Of a stretch of 64,000 bases of DNA, positions 54,964 to 63,513 are shown piece after piece (within the stretch, counting starts at the first letter, position 1; every line of letters starts with the position of its first letter). The notes below the pieces were generated by a model. The model saw nothing but the letters and a program-made list of their open reading frames with translations. It did no database searches and had not been told where the DNA came from. The DNA is from Teichococcus deserti (lineage in GTDB: Bacteria; Pseudomonadota; Alphaproteobacteria; Acetobacterales; Acetobacteraceae): positions 21,611 to 85,610 of the forward strand of contig NZ_MLCO01000054.1 of the NCBI RefSeq assembly GCF_001982615.1. The letters run 5' to 3'. Position numbers and translations under genes: made by a program.

Positions 54964-54991
54964 CCCGCCGATCCAGCCTAGAGCGCAGGAG

Positions 54992-55015
54992 GCCCGCCAT
55001 CCGGCGGGCTTTTTT
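54992..55015 (+). terminator. Rho-independent terminator
   Basis: Stem GCCCGCC and GGCGGGC with a 4-base loop (54992-55009) followed by six T residues. It closes the two-gene unit of unknown function 28 bp after its last stop. Confidence 0.9.
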
Positions 55016-55231
55016 GTGGGCTGGTAATGGCACGGCGCCCTGCCCTGCTCCTCCTCGCCCCAACTTCGCAAGACAAGAAGTTCTATCGCTGCAAGACCAG
55101 AGGCTTAGAGGCCCAGTTTCCAGAACAATTCGGGAATTGGCCGGAAACCGCCAACCTTCTTGTTCCCTTTACGTTCTCCATGCTACCCCGGTCGTGAGGG
55201 GGCGCTTCAGGGGTGAAGCAAGGATGATGAC

Positions 55232-55519
55232 ATGGACCTCGATGCAGCCCGCCTGCCTCGTGCGCGGCATGAAGTGTTGGGGACGCACCTCTCCTCCTGG
55301 AGGAGCTGGGCCGTGCGATCGCGATGCAGCCACCTGGAGTGTCCGCCCAACCGGATGATCGCGGTCACTGACATTGCGGACAGCCGCGGTGACGTGACGC
55401 TCGAGGGCATGGCCGACGGGATCCGCTGCAGCGCCTGTGGAGCTACCGCTGGCGCCGTGAGCCTGGTCCTTCGATTGACTGCCGGCGAGAGCATTCAGCG
55501 GGTTCGCAGCGCCGCATAA
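55232..55519 (+). CDS. Small zinc-ribbon protein
   Basis: 95 residues with CSHLEC and CSACG as likely metal-binding pairs, around PPNRMIAVTDIADSRGDV and MADGIRCSACGATAG. This composition recurs in small alphaproteobacterial proteins of unknown function. AAGGA lies upstream of the ATG at 55232. It precedes the RTX gene by 308 bp and need not be functionally linked. Confidence 0.7.
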   Translation: MDLDAARLPRARHEVLGTHLSSWRSWAVRSRCSHLECPPNRMIAVTDIADSRGDVTLEGMADGIRCSACGATAGAVSLVLRLTAGESIQRVRSAA

Positions 55520-55827
55520 TCAGGCTCAGGTACATAGTATCAAGAAGGAATTTCCTCGGACGTAAATCTAGGTTTCGCTCTGGCAAAGGCAGAAAACATG
55601 CTCGTAACCTGAGTCGAAGCAATAAGGGCCCGGGCTGCCCCTGGTCGCTGTCGAGAATATGCAATGGCGCTCCGGCAAAATGCAGGCCCGTGACAGACAT
55701 CCGAAATTCCTTACTCGCAGAGATATCATTTTTACCGAAATTTTCTTACTTGTTACGTGAAATCACCATTGAGGTACACGCAGGGCGTGTGTAAGGCGGT
55801 GATGTCACACCGCTTCGAGGTCAAAAA
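55520..55827. other. Upstream region of the RTX gene
   Basis: AT-rich in its last 120 bases, which is the likely promoter area of the RTX gene. A hairpin GCGGTG/CACCGC with a 6-base loop lies near 55797-55814, just before the start, and could form in the leader. No gene is supported in it. Confidence 0.5.
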
Positions 55828-58800
55828 ATGGCTGTAATCAGTGGTACCATTGACAACGATGTCCTCTCGGGAACGGTATCGGACGACACGTTCATCGCAA
55901 GCATCGGCAACGACGCCATCGATGGGGCCGAGGGGTTTAACACCCTCGACTATACCAGCGTCGGTGCACCCGTTTCCTTCGGCCTGACCGAGGTCGTTTC
56001 AGGTACTGAGCCCCGTATAGCGATCGATAAGGGCCTCAATATCGGCATCGACACCGCTGTAAACGTTCAGCAAGTCATCGGCAGCTCTGGCACCGGCGAC
56101 GTTATCGACGGCCGCACCCTTGACGACCTACCGTCTCTTGACGGCCAGTCGGCCGATGCCAGCTTGAACGTCGACCTCGGCTCGGGCTCTGTGGGCATAG
56201 AGTTCGCGAATTCCGCTTATGCCCCCTTCCTATCCGGCAGCACCACGTACAGCGTGAGCGGCTTTGAGGTGGTGGAAGGTTCCGAGAACGACGATGTCGT
56301 CACCGGTGGCGCCACCTCGGCCAATCTAACCCTGCGCGGCAATGGCGGTGACGATCTTCTAACCGGTGGCCTGGGCAGCGACACCATTAGCGGCGGCGAT
56401 GGCAACGACGAACTCTACGGCGACGAGGGGGATGACATCCTCGCTGGCGGCGCCGGGAATGACCTGCTCGAAGGCGGGCTCGGCAATGACAGCCTTACGG
56501 CTGGCGCGGGCGAAGACACACTGATCGGCGGCGAAGGCAACGACAGCTTCTACGGCGTGGTTAATGGCAGCGCTACCTTCGTTGGTGGCGGCATGGATTT
56601 CGTGAGCAGCGCCTCTCTCGACTCCGGCTACGATACGCTCGATTACACGAGCGCAGGCGCGGAGGTATCCCTCGGCTTCGGCAGCGCCATGTCCGGGACA
56701 TCCGTCCTGGCTATCGAGAAGGGAGAGGATCAGGGCGTCGATATTGCGGTTCAGGTCGAGAATGTCGTCGGCAGCAACGGCAGCAACGACGTAATCGACG
56801 GCCGCACCCTGGACGAACTGACCGATGACGTGCTGAGCGCGCCGGTTGGCGCCAGCATGGATGTCGATGTTGGTTCGGGCACGGTTGACATCAGCTTCAC
56901 CAATTCCGCCTACGCGTCGCAGTTCAGCAGCGGCGTGCTGCATTACGATGTCACCGGATTCGAGGTCATCGAAGGCACGGACAATGCCGATACTCTGACC
57001 GGTGGTACCAGCACGGCCGACCTGACGCTGCGCGGCCATGACGGCGACGACACCCTGACCGGCGGCCTGGGCAACGACACCCTCGAGGGTGGCATCGGCA
57101 ACGACACCATCGCCGGCGGCGCGGGCACCAACACCTTGAGCGGCGGTGACGGCAACGATACGTTCCTCGGCTCGCTGGCCGGCAGCGATACCATTAATGG
57201 TAGCTCCGGCACCGACACCCTGGACTACAGCGGCATCAGCGGCTCCAGCGGCATCACCCTCGAGCTCGATGTCGTCGACGGCGCGGCGACCGTCCGCGTC
57301 GAGAAGGGCACCGGCAACGGCGTCGACACCGCCACGCTGGTCGAGGTCATCTCCGGCACGACGGCGCTGAACGACGTCATCGACGGGCGCGAGGTCGACA
57401 ACCTGGCGCCGATCTCCGGCGATCCGGGCGCCCGCCTGACGGTCGACCTCGGCTCGGGCAGTGTGCAGGTCGTCGTCTCGGGTGGCAGCGGCTACAGCAC
57501 GCAGAGCTACACGGTGGCGGACTTCGAAGAGGTCCAGGGCACCAAGAACGGCGACACCATGAGCGGTGGCAGCAGCACGGCCGACCTGCAGCTCTACGGC
57601 AATGACGGTGACGACTCGCTGACCGGCGGCCTGGGCAATGACCTCCTCGATGGCGGCGCCGGCAACGACGCGATGTCCGGCAGCCTGGGCAACGACGTTA
57701 TCAGTGGCGGTGCGGGCAATGACACGCTCAGCTACAACAACGCCGGCAGCGCCTTCACCGTCGAGGTCGACCTGATCTCCGGCACGGTGAGCAAGATCGG
57801 CACCAGCGGCTCGTTCGACCAAATCAGCGACATCGAAGGCATCCAGGGCACAAGCGGCGCCGACATCTTCCGGATGAACGCCGATGAGATGATGATCGAC
57901 GGCGGCGCCGGCTACGACGAGGTCGACTACACCAGCGCCGGCACCGATGTCTCCTTCGGCATCAACGTCGTCTCCGGCCCCACCCCGGTCGCCGCCTTCG
58001 AGGACGCCGACGGCGAGTCGCTCGGCATGGCTGCTCATGTGGAGAAGATCACCGGCAGCAGCGGCGATGAGGACACCATCGACGGCCGCACGCTAGACGC
58101 GCTGCGGCAGAACGGGACGAGCGCCGTCGGCGCTTCGATGAATGTCGACCTCGGCTCTGGCACGGTCGACATCACCTTCACCAACAGCAGCTACAGCTCC
58201 TCCGTCGGGGGCCCGCTCCACTACGATGTCAGCGGCTTCGAGGTGGTCGAAGGCACCGCCAATGCCGACACCATCACCGGCGGCACCAGCGAGGCCGAGC
58301 TGACGCTGCGCGGCAATGCCGGTGACGACATCCTGACTGGCGGCGAAGGCGACGACCTGATCGAGGGCGGCGTCGGCAACGACACGATCAATGGCAGCCT
58401 CGGCACCGATGTCGTCAGCGGCGGCGACGGCGACGACACGCTGAGCTACGAGTCGCTGGACAGCGGCAGCCGGGACATCCACCTGCACGTCGACCTGATC
58501 GAAGGCACCGTGCGCAAGCACGGCTATGACTCGGGCACCAGCGGGACCATCGACGCCGACGACACCATCACCGGCATCGAGAAGCTCATCGCCACCAGCA
58601 ATGATGACGACTTCATCATGGGCGCTGGCGCCATCGCGATCGACGGCGGCGAGGGCTTTGACACAGTCTATTATAATGAGGTCGCCGAGGCGCAGGACGG
58701 CATTACCATCTCGCTGGACGGTTTCGTTCCGGGTGACGGCATCGCGGGGGGCCACACCTTCACCAATATCGAAGGTGTCGTCGGCGGCAGCGGCGACGAC

Positions 58801-61800
58801 TGGATCATCGGCGATGTGACAGGCGGCGAAGGGTACCGCGAGGGCGTCGACAACCGCTTCGAAGGCGGCGACGGCGACGACATCCTGGATGGCGGCTACG
58901 GCAACGACACGCTGCAGGGCGGCCGCGGCAACGATGAGCTGATCGGCGGCGAGGGCAACGACACCGCCGACTTCCGCGATCTCGACGTCGGGGTCGAGGT
59001 GCGCCTGGACAAGGGCTATGCCGAGACGCGCGTCACCGGCGACGCGACGCCGGAGCATGACGACCTGATCTCGATCGAGCACGCGGTCGGAACCCGCTAC
59101 AACGACCTGATGATCGGCGACGCCGCGGAGAACCAGCTGTATGGCGGCCGAGGCAACGACAAGCTCGAGGGTGGCGCCGGGGCCGACTACCTGGACGGCG
59201 GCAGAGGCATCGACACCGCTTCCTATACCAATGCAACCAGCGGCGTCACCGCGGCGCTGAGCGACTACGATAGCTCCCCGCCGGGCGACTTTACGATCTT
59301 CATCCCGGAGCCCAACTCGATCAACACGGGTGACGCGGCGGGCGACACCTACAGCAGCATCGAGAACCTCGAGGGTTCGAAGTTCGCCGACGCGCTCTAC
59401 GGCAACTCCGAGGACAACCACCTCTCCGGCCTGGCCGGCAAGGATGCGCTCTACGGTGGCGCCGGCGACGATGTGCTGGAAGGCGGCCTGGATGCCGACG
59501 CCCTGAACGGCGGCGAGGGCAGCGACTTCGCCAGCTACGAGAACGCGGCCTCCGCAGTTGAGGCCTCGCTGACGGCCCGCAAGAACACGCCGACGACCAT
59601 CACCACCGGCAACGAGGCCTTGGGCGACACCTATGTGTCGGTCGAGAACCTGCGCGGCTCGACGTTCAACGACCTCCTGACGGGTGACGCGAATGGCAAT
59701 ATCCTGCAGGGCCTGGACGGCAACGACACCCTTGACGGCGCTTCCGGTAACGACCGGCTGGAGGGCGGCGCCGGCAATGACTGGCTGCTGGGCGGGGCCG
59801 GCGATGACCGGCTGATCGGCGGCATCGGCAACGACACCATCGATGGCGGCGAAGGCGGCAGCGACACGGTCGACTACCGCTATCGTGAGACGGGCCTCAC
59901 GGTGAACCTCGCCACCGGCATCGCCGGCAGCGGCGCCGACCGCGACACCCTGATCAGCATCGAGAACGTCGTCGGCTCCGATTTCGACGACACGCTGATC
60001 GGCAACGATCGCGACAACAGGCTGTCCGGCGGCTTGGGCAACGATACTCTGATCGGCGGCGGCGGCGTCGATTACTTCGACGGTGGCGAAGGTGTCGACA
60101 CGGTCTCCTATGCTTCCGAGACGAGCGGCGTCTCGCTCGATCTGACCGCGCAGGCGAACTCGGCCGGCGCCGCGGCCGGCGAGACCCTGGTCAACATCGA
60201 GAACCTGATCGGCGGCTCGGGCAACGACACGCTGAAGGGCGATGTCCATGGCAACCACCTGTCCGGCGGCGCCGGCGACGACGTCCTCGACGGCCGCGGC
60301 GGCAGCAACGTGCTGGACGGCGGCGCGGGCAACGACCTGCTCCATGCCGGCCTGGGCACCAATGCGCTGAACGGCGGTGCCGGCATTGACACGGTCGACT
60401 ACTCGCAGGCCAGTGCGGGCCGCACCATCGACCTGTCGACGGGCCTGTCTGGTGGCGACATGCTGACCAGCATCGAGAATGTCACCGGCACCGACTTCGC
60501 CGACACCATCTACGGCGACCGCTTCAACAACCTTCTCAAGGGTGGTGCCGGGAACGACTGGATCCATGGCAACAAGGGCGACGACATCCTGGATGGCGGC
60601 GCTGGCGACAACACTCTGAACGGTGGAAGCGGCAACGACACGGTCACCTACGCCACGACCGCGGCCGACTCCGTGGTGTTCTCCACCTCCACCTCGACTG
60701 TCGACCGCTACGTCTCGGCAGGGGGCGGCTTGCTGGTCGGCACCGACACGCTGATCGACGTCGAGACCGTGATCGCGACGAGCGGCGCCCAGGACGTGAT
60801 CAATGCCAGCTCGGAGACGACCCGGGCGCTGACGGTCAACCTGACCACGGGTGTGCTGGCGATAACCGGCCTGGCGGCGAAGACCGTGACCGGGTTCGAG
60901 AATGTCAACGGCGGCGCCCTTACTGATGCCATCACTGGCAATGCCGCGGCGAACACCTTGCATGGGGGCGGCGGCAACGACCAGATCGCCGGCTTGGACG
61001 GCGATGACGTCCTGAGTGGCGATGTCGGAGACGATACGCTGCTGGGCGGAGCGGGCAACGACTACCTCAGTGGTGGCCTCGGCAACGACGTGCTGAATGG
61101 CGGCGAAGGCAATGATCAGATCGTCGGCGGCGACGGCGACGACACGCTGATCGGCTATACCGGCACCAACCTGCTGGACGGCGGCGATGGTTACGATACG
61201 GTCGACTACAGCGACTTCACCACGGGCGTCACGGTTAATCTCCTCACCGGCACCGGTGGTGTTGGAACGACGCTCGACACTCTGATCAGCATCGAGGGCA
61301 TTAACGGCAGCCGCCGCGCCGACGTGCTCATCGGTGATGGCAACACCAACCGCATCACCGCGGGCTCTGGGGACGACATCGTCACCGGTGGTGCGGGCGC
61401 CGACGCGCTGTACGGCGAGAAGGGCAACGACATCTTCATCCTGAACTCGTCGGCGGACTTCGCTGTCGGCGAGATCATCGATGGTGGCAGTGATCGCGAT
61501 ACACTCCGGTTCGCGGCGACGGCCGCCGATACGCTGACGCTGACAGGTCTGGTGGTGGCGGTCGAAGAGGTGCGCATCTCTGACGCGAACGGTGACACCA
61601 GCAGCATCGCGGCAATCAATGTCGATGCGCGTCAGCTGACCAGCGGCCGTGTGATCACTCTCATCGGCAACGATGGCGACAACATCCTGCATGGCAACGA
61701 TGATGGTCAGAACACCATCGAAAGCGGCGGCGGCAACGACACGCTGTATGGCGGCGGCCTGGCCGACACGCTGGAGGGCGGCGCCGGAAACGACGTCCTC

Positions 61801-62649
61801 TACGGCGGCGCGGGCAATGACATCCTGAAGGGCGGCGCGGGTGCCGACTACTTGGATGGCGGGACCGGCGTGGACACGGCCGATTACTCCGACAGCACTC
61901 TGTACGTGTCGGTCAACCTGCAGGACGAGACGCAGGGGACCCTCGGTGGTGCGGCCGGCGACGTGCTGATCAGCATCGAGAACGTGACCGGCTCGGTCCA
62001 TGACGATTTCATCCGCGGCAATTCCGGTGCGAACTATCTGGCCGGCGGCGTGGGCAACGACCAACTCCTGGGCGAGGCCGGCAACGACCTCCTCGAGGGT
62101 GGCCTCGGCGCGGATATCCTGACCGGCGGCGACGGCAATGACACCGCGACCTATCGCAACGCGACGACCAGCATCACCGCTGACCTGAGCGGCGAGCGGG
62201 CCGGCACGGGCGAGGCCCTCGGCGACCAGTTCTTCCAGGTCGAGAATCTGCAGGGCTCGATCTACGCCGACACCCTTTACGGCAATGCGCTGGCCAACGT
62301 GCTGAGCGGCGGCCTGGGCGACGACAAGCTCTTCGGCGGCGCCGGCAACGACCGTCTGGTGGGCGGCACGGGTGCCGACGAGCTGACCGGCGGCACCGGT
62401 GCAGACACCTTCGTCTTCACCAAAGGCTCCAGCGCCGACACCATCATGGACTTCTCGGCGGTCGACGGGGACAACGTAGAGTGGACGTCCTTCGGCTCCA
62501 CGCTGGACAGCTACGCTGAGGTTTCCGCCAAGTTTGTGCAGAGCGGCGGCAACGTGGTGGTCGATGCTGGCAACGGCGACGTCCTGACCTTCATGAACAC
62601 GACGATCGCCAACCTGACCTCGGACCACTTCCTCTTTGGTCCGAACTAA
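55828..62649 (+). CDS. Large RTX (hemolysin-type calcium-binding) repeat protein
   Basis: 2273 residues, acidic and nearly free of cysteine, made of GGxGxDxLx-type nonapeptides that bind calcium in parallel beta-rolls. The first third holds four related modules of about 150 residues (roughly 37-188, 265-418, 460-606, 693-846), each with VIDGRTLD-like, DLGSGTVDI-like and TADLTLRG-like strings. The C-terminus has TGADTFVFTKGSSADTIMDF and ends NLTSDHFLFGPN, the usual uncleaved type I secretion signal. There is no N-terminal signal peptide. Probably a secreted adhesin or biofilm protein; no catalytic domain is seen. GAGG lies upstream of the ATG. HlyB, HlyD and TolC genes are not in the window. 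Confidence 0.95.
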   Translation: MAVISGTIDNDVLSGTVSDDTFIASIGNDAIDGAEGFNTLDYTSVGAPVSFGLTEVVSGTEPRIAIDKGLNIGIDTAVNVQQVIGSSGTGDVIDGRTLDDLPSLDGQSADASLNVDLGSGSVGIEFANSAYAPFLSGSTTYSVSGFEVVEGSENDDVVTGGATSANLTLRGNGGDDLLTGGLGSDTISGGDGNDELYGDEGDDILAGGAGNDLLEGGLGNDSLTAGAGEDTLIGGEGNDSFYGVVNGSATFVGGGMDFVSSASLDSGYDTLDYTSAGAEVSLGFGSAMSGTSVLAIEKGEDQGVDIAVQVENVVGSNGSNDVIDGRTLDELTDDVLSAPVGASMDVDVGSGTVDISFTNSAYASQFSSGVLHYDVTGFEVIEGTDNADTLTGGTSTADLTLRGHDGDDTLTGGLGNDTLEGGIGNDTIAGGAGTNTLSGGDGNDTFLGSLAGSDTINGSSGTDTLDYSGISGSSGITLELDVVDGAATVRVEKGTGNGVDTATLVEVISGTTALNDVIDGREVDNLAPISGDPGARLTVDLGSGSVQVVVSGGSGYSTQSYTVADFEEVQGTKNGDTMSGGSSTADLQLYGNDGDDSLTGGLGNDLLDGGAGNDAMSGSLGNDVISGGAGNDTLSYNNAGSAFTVEVDLISGTVSKIGTSGSFDQISDIEGIQGTSGADIFRMNADEMMIDGGAGYDEVDYTSAGTDVSFGINVVSGPTPVAAFEDADGESLGMAAHVEKITGSSGDEDTIDGRTLDALRQNGTSAVGASMNVDLGSGTVDITFTNSSYSSSVGGPLHYDVSGFEVVEGTANADTITGGTSEAELTLRGNAGDDILTGGEGDDLIEGGVGNDTINGSLGTDVVSGGDGDDTLSYESLDSGSRDIHLHVDLIEGTVRKHGYDSGTSGTIDADDTITGIEKLIATSNDDDFIMGAGAIAIDGGEGFDTVYYNEVAEAQDGITISLDGFVPGDGIAGGHTFTNIEGVVGGSGDDWIIGDVTGGEGYREGVDNRFEGGDGDDILDGGYGNDTLQGGRGNDELIGGEGNDTADFRDLDVGVEVRLDKGYAETRVTGDATPEHDDLISIEHAVGTRYNDLMIGDAAENQLYGGRGNDKLEGGAGADYLDGGRGIDTASYTNATSGVTAALSDYDSSPPGDFTIFIPEPNSINTGDAAGDTYSSIENLEGSKFADALYGNSEDNHLSGLAGKDALYGGAGDDVLEGGLDADALNGGEGSDFASYENAASAVEASLTARKNTPTTITTGNEALGDTYVSVENLRGSTFNDLLTGDANGNILQGLDGNDTLDGASGNDRLEGGAGNDWLLGGAGDDRLIGGIGNDTIDGGEGGSDTVDYRYRETGLTVNLATGIAGSGADRDTLISIENVVGSDFDDTLIGNDRDNRLSGGLGNDTLIGGGGVDYFDGGEGVDTVSYASETSGVSLDLTAQANSAGAAAGETLVNIENLIGGSGNDTLKGDVHGNHLSGGAGDDVLDGRGGSNVLDGGAGNDLLHAGLGTNALNGGAGIDTVDYSQASAGRTIDLSTGLSGGDMLTSIENVTGTDFADTIYGDRFNNLLKGGAGNDWIHGNKGDDILDGGAGDNTLNGGSGNDTVTYATTAADSVVFSTSTSTVDRYVSAGGGLLVGTDTLIDVETVIATSGAQDVINASSETTRALTVNLTTGVLAITGLAAKTVTGFENVNGGALTDAITGNAAANTLHGGGGNDQIAGLDGDDVLSGDVGDDTLLGGAGNDYLSGGLGNDVLNGGEGNDQIVGGDGDDTLIGYTGTNLLDGGDGYDTVDYSDFTTGVTVNLLTGTGGVGTTLDTLISIEGINGSRRADVLIGDGNTNRITAGSGDDIVTGGAGADALYGEKGNDIFILNSSADFAVGEIIDGGSDRDTLRFAATAADTLTLTGLVVAVEEVRISDANGDTSSIAAINVDARQLTSGRVITLIGNDGDNILHGNDDGQNTIESGGGNDTLYGGGLADTLEGGAGNDVLYGGAGNDILKGGAGADYLDGGTGVDTADYSDSTLYVSVNLQDETQGTLGGAAGDVLISIENVTGSVHDDFIRGNSGANYLAGGVGNDQLLGEAGNDLLEGGLGADILTGGDGNDTATYRNATTSITADLSGERAGTGEALGDQFFQVENLQGSIYADTLYGNALANVLSGGLGDDKLFGGAGNDRLVGGTGADELTGGTGADTFVFTKGSSADTIMDFSAVDGDNVEWTSFGSTLDSYAEVSAKFVQSGGNVVVDAGNGDVLTFMNTTIANLTSDHFLFGPN

Positions 62650-62681
62650 GTTGGTGCATGGCTCTATGGGGCTGTAATGCT

Positions 62682-62710
62682 TGCTCGATGGGCTGATGTC
62701 CCATCGAGCA
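62682..62710 (+). terminator. Hairpin after the RTX gene
   Basis: TGCTCGATGGG and CCCATCGAGCA make a perfect 11-bp stem with a 7-base loop, 33 bp after the stop. There is no T-run, so it may act with Rho or protect the mRNA end. Confidence 0.6.
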
Positions 62711-62882
62711 CCCACCAGCTGCTATAATGCTAAGTGCCCTACATTCTTCGTCGTGGGCGTCCCAGCTTGACGGCAGCTGACAAGCGAAATTCGCCGTCAA
62801 CGCGAGTTGGCGATAACGGGGGCCCCATAAGCCATTAACTGCGGTTCGGGGCCGGGATCCCGACCTCGCCCCACAAACGCAG

Positions 62883-62912
62883 AACGCCCCGCCAGTCTCC
62901 CAGCGGGGCGTT
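62883..62912. terminator. Hairpin, probable terminator
   Basis: AACGCCCCGC and GCGGGGCGTT form a perfect 10-bp stem with a 10-base loop. The sequence after it on the minus strand is moderately T-rich, so it may end transcription arriving from the right. Confidence 0.5.
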
Positions 62913-63094
62913 CCAATACGGATGCCGGAGCAGAGCCGCTCACCTTGGGCAGGGCGGCCCGCTGCAAGAGGGCCATCAATCCACCGGGCTACGCTTTAGG
63001 TCACCCGAGGCACGGCATGCAGGCTTACCGTGTCGAACCCTGTGCTGCGGGCCGGGCTACTCCGGCTCAAGGTGTCGCACCGTTGATGAGGCCG

Positions 63095-63166
63095 GCCCCC
63101 GATGCGCGCTTTGGCGGACGGTAAACCTCCGCAGCCCACCGATTCTACGGGCCGCGAGTCGGGGGC
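63095..63166 (-). ncRNA. Candidate structured RNA element of 72 nt
   Basis: The ends pair as GCCCCCGA and TCGGGGGC (8 bp). Inside, on the minus strand, GCGGCCC pairs with GGGCTGC and GCGGA with TCCGC, giving a multi-branched fold. It starts seven bases after the stop of the minus-strand gene at 63174. It could be a processed 3' RNA, an elaborate terminator or a mobile palindromic unit; the family is not recognised. Confidence 0.3.
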
Positions 63167-63173
63167 TCAAGCT

Positions 63174-63443
63174 TTAGTCGCGTCCTGCCGAACCAGAAAA
63201 GGCGCCAAGCCAGTCACTCAGAGCTTCGAGGTGAAGCTGTTGCTCATCGGTCACCGCGTCGAGTTCTTCTGACGCCCGCCGGCTAGTCATTTCATCCCGA
63301 GCGCCACGGATTATCTGCGCCTTCCCTTCAAGCGGGTACGGCGCAACGAAGGCCTCGAAGGCGTTGACCGCCTCCTCGCGTGGCAGGCTTGGCGGCAGGG
63401 ACATGGCCAAGTCTACCAGTCGATCCGCGTTGTCGCTCGCCAT
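63174..63443 (-). CDS. Hypothetical protein, 89 residues
   Basis: Begins MASDNADRLVDLAMSLPPSL and is helical and acidic, with PLEGKAQIIRGARDEMTSRR in the middle. GGAGGAG upstream of the ATG at 63443 supports expression. No known domain. It is about 70 bp downstream of the next minus-strand gene and may be in its operon. Confidence 0.7.
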   Translation of the reverse strand: MASDNADRLVDLAMSLPPSLPREEAVNAFEAFVAPYPLEGKAQIIRGARDEMTSRRASEELDAVTDEQQLHLEALSDWLGAFSGSAGRD

Positions 63444-63513
63444 TGCCCCGCGCTCCTCCTGTGGGATTTGCGCGGAGCGTAGTGCTTAGATGCGCGCCGC
63501 GGCAACAACCAGA

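Larger units (their letters stand above)
62650..63173. other. Non-coding region with several hairpins
   Basis: More than 500 bp between the RTX gene and a small minus-strand gene. It holds three separate stem-loops given as their own entries (62682-62710, 62883-62912, 63095-63166). Short frames in it do not look coding. No tRNA signature was found. Confidence 0.55.

Noticed and set aside
55443..55700. 85-codon minus-strand frame upstream of the RTX gene
   Set aside because: It lies over the 3' end of the zinc-ribbon gene and the leader, with no ribosome site or family features.
55828..62649. Possible CRISPR-like repeats
   Set aside because: Repeat spacing is 27 bp, codon-locked, and encodes calcium-binding nonapeptides. 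There are no unique spacers.
58093..62715. 1540-codon minus-strand frame with repeats
   Set aside because: It is the reverse of the RTX repeats, so its Val/Ala-rich periodicity is a by-product.
62797..62979. 60-codon minus-strand frame near the hairpins
   Set aside because: It contains a perfect stem-loop and has no coding character.
63000..63170. tRNA or tmRNA in the structured region
   Set aside because: A GGGTTCGA-like string is present, but the flanking T-arm does not pair and no acceptor or anticodon arm could be built.
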